Shown: positions 39,153 through 48,946, counted from the stretch's first letter. The stretch: DNA of 64,000 bases from Methylobacterium sp. WL1 (GCF_008000895.1 NZ_CP042823.1:3004001-3068000), one strand, 5' to 3'. Numbers and translations: made by a program. The notes: generated by a model from the letters alone, not told the origin.

Positions 39153-39170
39153 TGTCATTTCTTATTGACA
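39153..39170. promoter_or_regulatory. PpsR/CrtJ operator between crtE and crtD
   Basis: TGTCATTTCTTATTGACA fits TGT-N12-ACA with perfect TGTCA...TGACA arms. It sits in the 103-base divergent promoter region, so one bound PpsR could repress both the superoperon and crtDC. A partial element TTGTCAGCGACAA (39139-39151) lies next to it and has symmetrical TTGTC/GACAA ends. Confidence 0.88.
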
Positions 39171-39216
39171 CTGCGATGACCCGAGATCAATCCCAATCGG
39201 TGGCGTAAGCGCGAGG

Positions 39217-40758
39217 GTGAACGTGGCGCAGGAACGCGTCGTCGTGATCGGGGCCGGGATCGGCGGTCTGGCCGCCGCCTTACGGTTGGCGCATGCCGGC
39301 CTATCGGTAACGGTGGTTGAGCGCGCCGCACGGCCCGGCGGCAAGATGGCCAACGTTCCAGTGGGCCCACTCTTCGTGGAAACCGGTCCGACCGTGTTCA
39401 CGATGCGGTGGATCTTCGAAGAACTGTTCGCCGAAGCCGGCGCAGACTTCGCGGACTACGCGCAGTTAACGCCCGCGCATCTCCTCGCTCGGCACGCCTG
39501 GTCGCGAACCGCGCGTCTAGACCTGTTCGCCGATCCGGACGCCTCGGCGGCGGCGATCGCCGAGTTCGCCGGCCCCCGGGAGGCCGACGGCTACCGCCGG
39601 TTCTGTGCCCGCTCGGCCGAGGTCTACCGGACCCTGGAGGGGCCGTTCATCCGCGAGGGCCGGACCAGCCCGACCGGCCTGGCGCAGAGGGTCGGGATCT
39701 CGGGTCTCGGCGACCTCTGGCGGATCCAGCCGTTCGCGACGCTGTGGTCGGCGCTGGGGACGTTCTTCCGCGATCCGCGGATGCTGCAGCTGTTCGGGCG
39801 CTACGCCACCTATTGCGGTGCCTCGCCGTTCACCGCGCCCGCGACCCTGATGCTGGTGGCGCATGTCGAGCAGGCGGGGGTCTGGACCGTGGCCGGCGGC
39901 ATGAGCGCGCTCGCCGGGGCGGTGGCGGACCTCGCCGCGCAGCGCGGCGCCTCGTTCCGATTCGGCGCGCATGTGGACCGGATCCTCACCGAGGGGGGCC
40001 GGGTCTCCGGCGTGGTCCTGTCCGACGGCGAGCGGATCCCGGCGGACACCATCGTCTGCAACGCCGACGCGGCGGCGCTCGGCGCCGGGCTGTTCGGCCC
40101 GGAAGCCGCGCCGATGGGCGAGCGGCTGGCGCCGGCCGAGCGCTCGCTCTCCGCCGTCACCCTGTGCCGGGCCGCGGTCCCGCGGGGATTTCCGCTGGCC
40201 CACCACAACGTGTTCTTCTCGGACGACTACCGGGCCGAGTTCGACACGATCCTGCGGCAGCGCCGCCTGCCCGACGACCCGACCATCTACATCTGCGCGC
40301 AGGACCGGACCGAGGCGGGCGCCGCGCCCGCCGGGCCGGAACGCCTGCTGATGCTCGTCAACGCTCCGGCGGACGGCCGCGAGCGCCCGCTGACGCCCTC
40401 GGAGATCGCCCGATGCGAGACGAATCTGAACCGCCGGCTGGAGGCCTGCGGGCTGACCTTCGCGGACACCCTGCCCCCGGTGGTGACGAGCCCGGCCGGG
40501 TTCGAGAGCCGGTTTCCCGGGAGCGCGGGGGCGCTCTACGGCCGGGCGCCGCAGGGCTGGGCCTCGACCTTCAAGCGGGCGGGCGCCCGGACGGCGTTGC
40601 CGGGCCTGTACCTCGCGGGGGGCACGATCCATCCCGGCCCGGGCGTGCCGATGGCGGCGCAATCGGGCCGGCTGGCGGCGGCGGCGATCCTGCAGGACCG
40701 CGATTCGACGGCCCGGTCACGCAAAACGGCTACGCGTGGTGGTACGTCGATGCGGTGA
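39217..40758 (+). CDS. crtD: Methoxyneurosporene/hydroxyneurosporene desaturase
   Basis: 513-residue FAD-dependent carotenoid 3,4-desaturase. The dinucleotide motif VVVIGAGIGGLAAALRLAHA is at the N-terminus, ERAARPGGKMANV follows, and the C-terminal carotenoid-desaturase signature GLYLAGGTIHPGPGVPMA is intact. It starts at GTG 39217. The last residues (ATRGGTSMR) are encoded in the same DNA that, in the +2 frame, reads as the conserved CrtC sequence GYAWWYVDA, so the 3' end is constrained in two frames. With crtC and crtF it makes spirilloxanthin-type carotenoids. Confidence 0.95.
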   Translation: MNVAQERVVVIGAGIGGLAAALRLAHAGLSVTVVERAARPGGKMANVPVGPLFVETGPTVFTMRWIFEELFAEAGADFADYAQLTPAHLLARHAWSRTARLDLFADPDASAAAIAEFAGPREADGYRRFCARSAEVYRTLEGPFIREGRTSPTGLAQRVGISGLGDLWRIQPFATLWSALGTFFRDPRMLQLFGRYATYCGASPFTAPATLMLVAHVEQAGVWTVAGGMSALAGAVADLAAQRGASFRFGAHVDRILTEGGRVSGVVLSDGERIPADTIVCNADAAALGAGLFGPEAAPMGERLAPAERSLSAVTLCRAAVPRGFPLAHHNVFFSDDYRAEFDTILRQRRLPDDPTIYICAQDRTEAGAAPAGPERLLMLVNAPADGRERPLTPSEIARCETNLNRRLEACGLTFADTLPPVVTSPAGFESRFPGSAGALYGRAPQGWASTFKRAGARTALPGLYLAGGTIHPGPGVPMAAQSGRLAAAAILQDRDSTARSRKTATRGGTSMR

Positions 40759-41615
40759 GCGACGACGGCCGCCAGGGGCTGACGATCATCGCGTTCATCG
40801 GCAGCGTGTTCTCGCCCTACTACGCCTGGAGTGCCGACAAGAACCCGTTCGCGCATTGCGCCATGAACGTGGTGCTGTACGGCGACCGCAGCCGCTTCGC
40901 CATGACCGAGCGCGGCGCCGGGAGCCTGTCGCGCAGCCGCCACCACATCGCCATCGGCCCCAGCGCGATGGAATGGGACGGCACGGCCCTGACGGTCCGG
41001 ATCGACGAACGCGGCGCTCCCCTGCCCCATCGCATCCGCGGCACGGTGCGCCTGGAGCCGCGGGGCTTCACCCCCGGGCCGTTCCACCTCGATCCGGGCG
41101 GGCGCCACCGCTGGTGGCCGATGGCACCGTCCTCGCGGGTCGAGGTCGCCTTCGACCGGCCGGGCCTGCGCTGGACCGGCAGCGGCTATTTCGACACCAA
41201 CGATGGCGACGAGCCCCTGGAATCGGCCTTCACCCGCTGGACCTGGTGCCGGGCCGACCTGCCGGACGGGGCGGCGATCCTGTACGACGTGCGCCACCGC
41301 GGCGGCGGCGGCCAGAACCTGTCGCTGCGCTTCGACCATGACGGCAGCCGCCGCGAGATCCGCCCGCCGCTCGCCGCGGCGCTTCCGGCTACCGGGTTCT
41401 GGCGGATGCCCCGGGACACCCGCAGCGACGACGGCCGGTCCCGGGTGCTCACCACCTTCGAGGACACGCCGTTCTATTCCCGCTCCCTGCTGGCCTCCAC
41501 GCTCGGCGGCGAGCCCGTGCGGGCGGTGCACGAGAGCCTCTCCCTCGACCGCTTCCGCAACCCGCTGGTGCGGCTGATGCTGCCGTTCCGGATGCCCCGT
41601 CCGCATGAGGGGTGA
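40755..41615 (+). CDS. crtC: Carotenoid 1,2-hydratase (hydroxyneurosporene synthase)
   Basis: Adds water to the terminal double bond of acyclic carotenoids. The body is typical: LTIIAFIGSVFSPYYAWS, then GPSAMEWDG, RHRWWPMAPSSRVEV and WTGSGYFDTNDGDEPLESAF. From GTG 40755 (overlapping the crtD stop as GTGA) the protein has 286 residues. But family-like sequence (PRFDGPV...GYAWWYVDA) continues upstream in the same frame to about 40698, and there is no ATG, GTG or TTG in frame between there and ATG 40413. The true start is therefore uncertain: either GTG 40755 or a non-standard upstream start. Confidence 0.88.
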   Translation: MSDDGRQGLTIIAFIGSVFSPYYAWSADKNPFAHCAMNVVLYGDRSRFAMTERGAGSLSRSRHHIAIGPSAMEWDGTALTVRIDERGAPLPHRIRGTVRLEPRGFTPGPFHLDPGGRHRWWPMAPSSRVEVAFDRPGLRWTGSGYFDTNDGDEPLESAFTRWTWCRADLPDGAAILYDVRHRGGGGQNLSLRFDHDGSRREIRPPLAAALPATGFWRMPRDTRSDDGRSRVLTTFEDTPFYSRSLLASTLGGEPVRAVHESLSLDRFRNPLVRLMLPFRMPRPHEG

Positions 41616-41668
41616 CGTTTTCCGGATCGGACGGCGTCGGATCTGGATCGGCGCCGGCTCGACGGGCA

Positions 41669-41782
41669 CGTCATCCCGAAGCCGCCAAACGAAGCCCGGG
41701 ACTCAGAACCGTCGACGCGCCAAGCCCTTACACAAAAGGTGATTCTGGATTCCGGGCTCGCCTGCGGCGAGGTGGAATGACG
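41669..41782. repeat. Palindromic intergenic repeat
   Basis: The outer ends CGTCATCCCGA (41669-41679) and GGTGGAATGACG pair imperfectly, and the inner arms GAAGCCCGGGACTCAGAACC (41691-41710) and GATTCTGGATTCCGGGCTCG (41741-41760) pair over most of their length. The whole unit can fold as one long imperfect hairpin. Such dispersed GTCAT...ATGAC elements are common in intergenic DNA of many alphaproteobacteria. It lies after crtC and may act as its 3' structure. The following 290 bases to the next gene show nothing supportable. Confidence 0.65.
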
Positions 41783-42071
41783 GTCTGGGTTATTCCGTAT
41801 CAGGTATCGATCCTCGGGAGATGCGTCGTCCGACCTGTATGTCCCGGAGCCCGTATGGGAGAGCGGCTACGTCGCGTTCCGGCATCGACCCTGAACCGTC
41901 GGGGGACGTGCCCTCCCGGCTCGCCCCCGGACGGACCTTGCGGGGAGCGCCGCGTCGTCCGTAAGAATCTCGAACCTATAGGGTTGCGGGAGAGGGTCGG
42001 AATCTCTCTCCGTTGGACCGGCCCATCGATGAGAACCGCACGGTCGACCCGTCTCGCCGGTTGTTCCCCCG

Positions 42072-42812
42072 CTACAACCGACCCAAAGCCTTCGCCTGCG
42101 GCGCGTGGAGGCTTGTCCAGAGCGAGATGCCCTTCGACCAGGACGGCATGTCCTCGACATGGACCGATGCGCCGTCGTGTGCGTAGGCCTTCGCCTTCTC
42201 GAACTCGCCCCAGGCTTTGACGAAGTGATCGACCACGGGATTGCCGGTCTCGACGCCTGACGCCGCGCGGCCCGTGTGCAGCGCCGTCGCGAGGCCCTGA
42301 TACCGGACATGCGCCGCAGCGCGCTTCTGCGCCCAGTCGAGGGAGGCCATCTCCTCCGGGCCGGCTCCGTCCAGGACGGTGACCGTCGCCCTGGCGGCAG
42401 CCATTTGATCGGTACCGCGGGGATTGGCAGCCTTGGACGCACGCGCCTCGATCGACGTTACCTCGTCTTTGGCCGCCTTCGCCTCCGTGGCGGAGAATAG
42501 GCCGCCGTGATCGGTGGCGATGGCGTAGAGGGCCCGGCGGTCGAGAACCTGGATGCGGATCGCGCCGTGCCAATCCTGGTCCGAGGTGCCGGCATCGGCG
42601 ACCTTGCCAAGTTTCAGATAGCCGGCATCCAGGAATTTCCGGGCGTCGACGGCGACCTGTGAGGCGGATGTCTGGCCCGCGTTCCCCGCGGTGGACGCAC
42701 GCGTGGCTGTCGCCCTGGCGTATCGATCCGAGCTGGTCGGCGTGGCGGATTTCGCCGCCCCCGCGTGGGAGTGGTAAGAACTGGCTACGGATCGAAAGAA
42801 GGCTGAGAACAT
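42072..42812 (-). CDS. Hypothetical protein (246 aa)
   Basis: Soluble-looking Ala-rich protein without signal peptide or membrane segment. Residues 1-50 are low-complexity Ser/Thr/Ala. From about 55 there is an ordered domain (VDARKFLDAGYLKLGKVADA, IRIQVLDRRALYAIATDHGG), a helical centre rich in Ala, Lys and Glu, and a C-terminal HFVKAWGEFEKAKAYAHD. The ordered part looks conserved in character but I do not recognise the family. It is flanked by a palindromic repeat and a broken glycosyltransferase gene; GC is somewhat lower than neighbours just upstream of its start. Confidence 0.6.
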   Translation of the reverse strand: MFSAFFRSVASSYHSHAGAAKSATPTSSDRYARATATRASTAGNAGQTSASQVAVDARKFLDAGYLKLGKVADAGTSDQDWHGAIRIQVLDRRALYAIATDHGGLFSATEAKAAKDEVTSIEARASKAANPRGTDQMAAARATVTVLDGAGPEEMASLDWAQKRAAAHVRYQGLATALHTGRAASGVETGNPVVDHFVKAWGEFEKAKAYAHDGASVHVEDMPSWSKGISLWTSLHAPQAKALGRL

Positions 42813-43017
42813 AGCGATTCGCCCTATGAGCTCAGCGCAAGATCAATAGTCCGATCCGAAAATCGATGAGCTGAAATAAACTCGAATCCGTCGAAACTTT
42901 GACTTCGATAAATTTTGGACTTCGTTCGACTTTGTTTCTGTAACGCAAGACATCCGGCCACGACGTCGCGTCGCTGTCAAGCGCGGGGTCACGGCGCGGG
43001 TGCTGACGGCGGTCCGC

Positions 43018-44282
43018 TCAGGCCAGGGCACGTCCCCGTCCGCCCGGGTATCCCCACGGGCGGATCCGTTCGGCGATGCAGGCCAGGGTCGCAAGGCCCA
43101 GCGCGAGCCCGAGCGGGAATCCCGTCAGCCCGGCGCATTCGCGCAGGAGCGCGAACAGCGGTGTCGCCAGCAGGAGCGCGCGCTCGTGGCGGCGCAGGCC
43201 GCCGGCGCGGTGCGCGGCCAGCACCAGCAGCAGCGTCGCCGGGACCAGCGGGACGAGGTCGTAGACCGGCAGGTAGGGCGAGCAGCGGCGCGGCGGCGAG
43301 CAGGGCGGCGGCCCGGAGGTCGGGGCGTGGCCGGCAGCGTCCAGGCGCGGATCGCGAGGGCGAGCGCCAGGGTGGCGACGAGCGCCTGCAGGGCCCAGGC
43401 GGCGGCGATCGGGCCGCCCAGCAGCCGGACGGCCCCGAACGCGCTGGCGTTGAGTTCGAGCCCGGCCGCCGCCTGCTGGAGGATGATGCGGTTGGTTTCC
43501 GACAGGGTCCCCAGGAAACCGATCCAGGGCGCGGCGCCGAACAGGGCCAAAGCGGTCAGGCACAGGGCCAGTACCGTGCCCAGGCAGGCGGCCAGGCAGG
43601 TGCCGCGGCCGGTGATCAGCAGCAGCAGCGGCGCCAGGGCGGCGAAGTGCGGCTTGTAGGCCAGCAGGCCGAAGCACAGGCCCGCGAGCCAGGGGCGGCG
43701 GTCGACCAGCACGGCCCCGACGGTCATGAGCGAGGCCGTGAACAGGCCGTTCTGTCCGTAGGTGAGGTTGCAGAACACCAGCGGATGGGCGAGCGCGATC
43801 CAGGCGGCGTCGCGCCGGCCGGCGGCGAACCGCATCGCCCCGGCGAAGACCGCCAGCGACAGGGCGGTCCAGAGCCAGAACGCCGGCTGCGGCTCCAGCG
43901 TCGCGAAGGCGGCGGCGGGAATCAGGAACACCGGCGGGTAGTGCCACGCGTACCGGCAATCCGGCCCGAACGCGGCCTTGAGGTTCTCAAGATGGACCGG
44001 GAGATCGTAGGGCTCGCCGCCCCGCCCCTCGAGCGCCGACCGGCCGGCCACCCAGATCTGGCTGAAATCGTTGCCCAGCATGTCGCCGTACCAGTTGCGG
44101 CGCGGCTCCGGGCCGGTGCCGAACACGACCGCGACGATGAGGAGCGTCAGCGGCACCAGCACCCAGGCGGCCCGCTGGGCGAAGGCGAGGAGCCGCGCGT
44201 CGCTGCCGACGAGGTCCTTGAGATCGGCCCGGAGCGCCGCGAACCGTGACGCCGGCGCCTCGATCGGGATGGGCGCGGACAT
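43018..44282 (-). pseudogene. GT87-type (DUF2029) glycosyltransferase, frameshifted
   Basis: Membrane mannosyltransferase-like protein that would use polyprenyl-phosphate sugars. From ATG 44280-44282 (AAGGT site upstream) the frame runs with GT87 features: NDFSQIWVAGRSALEGRGGE, CRYAWHYPPVFLIPAAAFA, CNLTYGQNGLFTASLM and AYKPHFAALAPLLLL. Near 43315 the sense continues in another frame (DLRAAALLAAAPLLALP), and near 43270 again in a third (VYDLVPLVPATLLLVLA) to the stop at 43018-43020. So two frameshifts fall in the C-terminal membrane part. All segments keep coding character, so sequencing indels are as likely as real inactivation. Confidence 0.75.
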
Positions 44283-44420
44283 GGCGACCTTCGGCAGAGT
44301 GCTGGCCGCCACTTCTAGGCGACGGCGGTTCCGGCGCCGTTAACGGCGGGGTTTGCCGAACGCGGCGGCTTGTGCGAGACGAGCGCGGCTGCGACATTCG
44401 CGCCGTCAACGGGGGCGGCG

Positions 44421-45660
44421 ATGACGATGCGAGCGGACGAGGCCTCCCCCGCCCCCCGGATCCTGATCTACAGCCACGACACGTTCGGGCTCGGCCACCT
44501 GCGGCGCTCGCGGGCGATCGCCAACGCCATCGTGGCCAGCAGCCCCGGTGCGCGGGCCATGATCATCTCAGGCTCCCCGGTGGTGGATTGCTACGCGTTC
44601 GCGCCCGGCGTCTACACCGTGCGGCTGCCCCCGGTGACGAAGTTCTCCGACGGCGGATACGCGAGCCTCGACGGCACCACGCCGCTCGCCAGCACCGTGG
44701 CGCAGCGCACCGCGATCATCGGCCGGACCGACGCGAGCTTCGAGCCGGACCTGATCCTGGTGGACAAGGAACCCGCGGGCTTCCACGGCGAACTGATGCC
44801 GGTGCTGGAGCGCGCCGCGGGCCGGGGCACGCGCCTGGTGCTCGGCCTGCGCGACGTGCTCGACGACGCCGACCGCCTCGTGCCCGAATGGGAGCGCAAG
44901 GGCGCCGCCGAGATCATGGCCCGGTTCTACGACGAGATCTGGGTCTACGGCCTCAGCCGGATCCACGAGCCCTTGGCGGCCCTGCCGATGGACCCCGAGA
45001 TGGCCGCGCGGATCGCCGAACGGCTGATCTATACCGGCTATCTCCGCCGGGAGGTCCCTGCGATGCAGGCCGGCCGCGAGGAGCCGGCCGTCGCCCGCGC
45101 GCCGTTCGTGCTGGTCACGCCCGGCGGCGGCGGCGACGGCGCGGCGCTGATCGACTGGGTGATCGCGGCCTACGAGGCCGATCCCGGCATCCCCCTGCCC
45201 TCGCTGATCGCGTTCGGTCCGTTCCTCGACGATTCCACCCGGGACGGCTTCACGGCCCGTATCGACCGGCTCGGGGGCCGGATCGCGGCGATCACCTTCG
45301 ACAGCCAGATCGAGTTCCTGATGCGCAAGGCCGCCGGGGTCGTCGCGATGGGCGGCTACAACACCTTCTGCGAGATCCTGTCCTTCGACCTGCGGGCGAT
45401 CCTGGTGCCCCGGACCGAGCCTCGCCGGGAGCAGGCGATCCGCGCGCTGGCGGCCGAGCAGCTCGGCTCCGCCCGGGTCCTGCTGGAGGCCACGGCCGCG
45501 CCCCTGAGCGGATGGCCGCCGCGTTCGCGCTCTGCCGGGACCAGAGCGAGCCGTCGCGGGGCTGGGTCCGGGCCTGCTCGACGGGCTCGACGCGGTCGCG
45601 CGCCGGGTCCGGGCCCTGGCCGCGCCAGGCGCTGCGACCCGCGCGCGGGCCTATTCGTGA
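44421..45660 (+). pseudogene. MurG-like glycosyltransferase A, 3' end frameshifted
   Basis: About 410 residues from ATG 44421. It has an N-terminal RILIYSHDTFGLGHLRRSRA and a nucleotide-sugar-binding C-terminal domain with VTPGGGGDGAALIDW and the motif AAGVVAMGGYNTFCEIL, a GT28/MurG-like organisation. The frame is clean to about 45500. After that the expected sense moves to frame +3 (ERMAAAFALCRDQSEPS) and, near 45555, to frame +2 (GLLDGLDAVARRVRAL) ending at TGA 45658-45660. That stop overlaps the GTG start of the next gene. Only the last 50 residues are affected. Confidence 0.75.
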
Positions 45661-46912
45661 CCGAGACGCGCATCGCGGTGGTGCTCAAGGGCTACCCGCG
45701 GCTCTCCGAGACCTTTATCGCCCAGGAGCTGCTGGCACTGGAGCGGCGTGGCCTGTCCCTGGAGATCTGGTCCCTGCGCCGGCCCACCGACCGGGCCCGC
45801 CACCCGATGCACGCGGCAATCCGGGCGCCGGCCACCTACCTGCCCGAATATCTGCGCGACGCGCCCCTGCGGGTGTTGCGCGGTCTCGGCTCGGCCCTGA
45901 CGCGGCGGCGCCTCCCGGCCCTGCTCGCCCTGTTCGCCCGGGACCTTGTCCGCGACCCATCGGCCTCGCGCCTGCGCCGGCTCGGGCAGGCGCTGGTTCT
46001 CGCGCGGGAGCTGCCGGCCGAGGTCGGCCACATCCACGTGCACTTCCTGCACACGCCGGCGAGCGTCGCCCGCTACGCCGCGCTGCTGACCGGGCGGCGC
46101 TGGAGCTTCTCCGCCCACGCCAAGGACATCTGGACCACGCCGGCCTGGGACCTCACCGAAAACCTCCGACGCGGCCTGGGGTGACCTGCACCCGCGACGG
46201 GCTCGCCGCCTCGACGCGCTGGCGCCGGGCCGGACGCGGCTGGCCTATCACGGCCTCGCCGCGCTTTCCGCCCCGCCGCCGGCGCGGGGAGCCCCGCGAC
46301 GGGACCGACCTGGCGGCACCCTGGGGCTGCTCAGCGTCGGCCGGCTGGTCGCCAAGAAGGGCCACGACGACCTGATCGACGCGCTGGCGGCCCTGCCCCC
46401 GGGCCTGCACTGGCACCTCGACCTGATCGGCGGCGGCGACCTGCGTGGCGCGCTCGAAGCCCGGATCCGCGCGCTCGGGCTCCCGGACAGAGTCACCTTC
46501 CGGGGCGCCCAGGCGCAGCCCGCCGTGATCGCGGCGATGCGCGGCCGACCTGTTCGTGCCAGACCGCTCGCCCCCGGCGGCACCGGGACGGGCTGCCGAA
46601 CGTGCTGGTGGAGGCCGCGAGCCAGGCGCTGCCGATCCTGGCCACCGCCTTCGCGGGCACGCGCGGAATTTCTGACCGACGGCAGCCACGCCGTCCTGGT
46701 CCCCGGGCGACCCGGCGGCGCTGTCGGCGGCCCTGGCGCGGCTTTCCGCCGACCCGGCCCTGCGGCTCTGGCTCGGCGTCGCCGCCCGGGCTGGTTCAGG
46801 ACTCTCCGAAGACGCCGCCATCGACCTGATCGCGGAGGCCCTGTGCACCTCCGCGGGCCTCGCCGCGCCGGTGAAGGTCCGCGAACCGGATATGGCCGCG
46901 TGCGGGTCCTGA
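45657..46912 (+). pseudogene. GT4-type glycosyltransferase B with multiple frameshifts
   Basis: Starts at GTG 45657 in a GTGA overlap. The N-terminal half is intact in one frame: RIAVVLKGYPRLSETFIAQE, HIHVHFLHTPASVARYAALL and WSFSAHAKDIWTTP. From about 46150 the expected GT4 sequence jumps frames six times (near 46165, 46205, 46540, 46575, 46664 and 46705) while still encoding recognisable pieces: VTCTRDGLA, LAYHGL, LLSVGRLVAKKGHDDLIDAL, ADLFV, DGLPNVLVEAASQALPILAT and EFLTDGSHAVLVP. It ends at TGA 46910-46912. The retained sense in every segment suggests an originally complete, colanic-acid-type glycosyltransferase. Confidence 0.75.
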
Positions 46913-48946
46913 TCGCGGTCACGCATCTCCTCGGCGCCGGGCATCTCACCCGCGCCGCCGCGCTGGGGCGCGCCTTCGTGGCCTCCGGCCACGACGCGCT
47001 GCTGGTCTCGGGCGGCGTCCCGGCCCCGATGGTGCGGCTCAGCGATGTCCGCCTGGTGCAGCTGCCGCCGCTCCGCGTCGCCGGCACCGACTTCGCCCGG
47101 CCCCTGGGACCGGACGGCAGCCCGGCCGATCCAGCCCTGTTCGCGCGCCGCCGCGCCCTGATGCTGGACGCGCTGGCGGATTTCGCCCCCGACGCGGTCA
47201 TCACCGAGCTGTTCCCGTTCGGCCGCCGGGCGCTCGCCGCCGAGTTCCTGGCTCTGGTCGAGGCGGCGCAGGCGCCTCGGCCGCGCCCACGGGTGCTGGC
47301 CTCCCTGCGCGACATCCTGGTCGCCTCCGCCAAGCCGGAACGGATCGCCGAGGCGCATGAAAGGGTCGCGCGGCTCTACGATGCCGTGCTGGTCCACGGC
47401 GACCCGGCGATCGTGCCGCTCGACGCCTCCTGGCCGCTCGATGCCGGAACCGCGGGCAAGATCCGCTACACGGGCTACGTCGATGACGGCTCCCGAACCG
47501 TCCCGGCGGCGACGCGCACCGGCGTGCTGGTGGCGGCCGGGTCCGGGCCGGCTGGGTCTTCGGGCTGTTGAGCGCCGCGGTTGCCGCGGCCCGATGCGCC
47601 CGTCGCTCGGCTGGCGGATCCTGGCGGGCAACGGCGTGCCGGACCCCGAACTCGCCGCGATCGCCCATGGCTTGCCCGAGGGCACGATCGGGCGCGCCCG
47701 GCCCGATTACCGGAGCCTGCTCGCCGGGTCGGCCCTGTCGGTGAGCCAGTGCGGCTACAACACCGCCCTCGACCTCCTGGCGACCGCGACCCCGGCGGTG
47801 CTGGTGCCGTTCGAGGCCGGCGGCGAGACCGAGCAGCGGCTGCGCGCGGAATGCCTGGCAGGGCGCGGGCTGGGCCGGGTCCTGCCGGAGTCCGAGTTGA
47901 CCGCGGAATCGCTCCTGCACGCGGTGGACGCAAAGCTCCGAGCCACGCCGCCGGGGCCGCACGGGATCGATCTCGGCGGGGCGGCGCGGACGGTCGCGAT
48001 CGTCGAAGATTTGTTCAGGCTCCACGGGCGGCCGGAGGTGCTCGGTCAGGCGCCGGTCCCCCCTCCCGCACGGGAGGAGGGTTTCGTCGCGCCCTTTGAG
48101 AGCCGAGGTTTGAACGTCGTAGCCCGCAATGGGGGGAGGGAGAGCGCCCGGTTGGGCTTCGTCGCCCTCCGAAACGCCCTCGACGAAGCCGCGGCAGGCG
48201 GCCGGGGTGTGCGGTTCTGGTGGCGGGACGACGATGCCGTGGCGGCGTCCCCTGCCCTGGACCGGCTGATCGCCCTCGCCGAAGCGCACGGCGTGCCGCT
48301 CCTGCTCGCCGCGATCCCGAGTGGCATCGAGCCGTCCCTCGGAGAACGGCTCGCCGTGGCAAAGTCCGTGAGCGTCGCCGTGCACGGACTGGCCCACCAC
48401 GATCACGCCCCGCCGGGTGAGAAGGCCGCCGAGTTCGGCCCGCACCGTCCGCTCGACGCGCTCGTGGCGGATGCCGCGGCCGGGTTGCGGATAGCCCGCG
48501 CGCGCCTGGCCGAGGCGCAGCTGCTGCCGGTCTTCGTGCCGCCCTGGAACCGGTTCGCCCCGGACCTGGCCGCCGCCCTGCCGGGACTCGGCTATCGCGG
48601 GCTATCGGCGGTGCCCGGACCGGCGATCCCGGGGCTCGTCCGGGCCGACGCCACCCTCGACCCCATCGATTGGCGCGGCACCCGCTCGGTGCGCGACCCC
48701 GACACGCTGCTGCACGACCTCGCCGCCGGCATCACCCGCGATCCGTCCCGCCCGGTCGGCCTGCTCACCCACCACCGCGTCCACGACGCGGCGATCTGGG
48801 CCTTCGTGGCCGACCTGCTCGCGGTCCTCCGCGACCATCCGGCCGTGACATGTCTCGATCCCGAAAGCCTATTTTCCGGTGCCATGGTGGAAACCGGCGC
48901 TGCGGCATCTAATCTTCCGGTCTCACCCGCTGCGAGGACAGGTTGA
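46900..48946 (+). pseudogene. MurG-like glycosyltransferase C fused to a NodB-type deacetylase domain, frameshifted
   Basis: Starts at GTG 46900, overlapping gene B by 13 bases. N-terminal RVLIAVTHLLGAGHLTRAAA and the later VSQCGYNTALDLL mark it as a paralogue of glycosyltransferase A. Frame jumps occur near 47550 and near 47605. From there one open frame runs through the glycosyltransferase end (about 48030), a linker encoded by a palindromic element (48050-48165), and a polysaccharide-deacetylase-like domain (RFWWRDDDAVAA with the metal Asp pair, HGLAHHDH with the His pair, LLPVFVPPWNRFAP) to TGA 48944-48946. The two domains may originally have been separate genes. Confidence 0.7.
48050..48165. 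repeat. Palindromic element inside the glycosyltransferase-deacetylase frame
   Basis: Core CTCCCG-CA-CGGGAG (48063-48076) is flanked by C-runs and G-runs (from 48058; GGAGGG at 48076-48081), and an outer G-rich arm around 48131-48141 can pair back to the C-rich start. The element is translated in frame as a Pro/Arg/Gly-rich linker. A related element lies in the substrate-binding protein gene 3.7 kb downstream. Confidence 0.6.

Noticed and set aside
39408..40697. Long frame upstream of crtC in the crtC reading phase
   Set aside because: The first 430 codons are a shadow of crtD; only the last few residues before 40755 resemble CrtC.
41612..42220. Possible gene after crtC on the plus strand
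   Set aside because: It crosses the palindromic repeat, is Arg/Pro/Ser-rich, and overlaps the hypothetical gene on the other strand.
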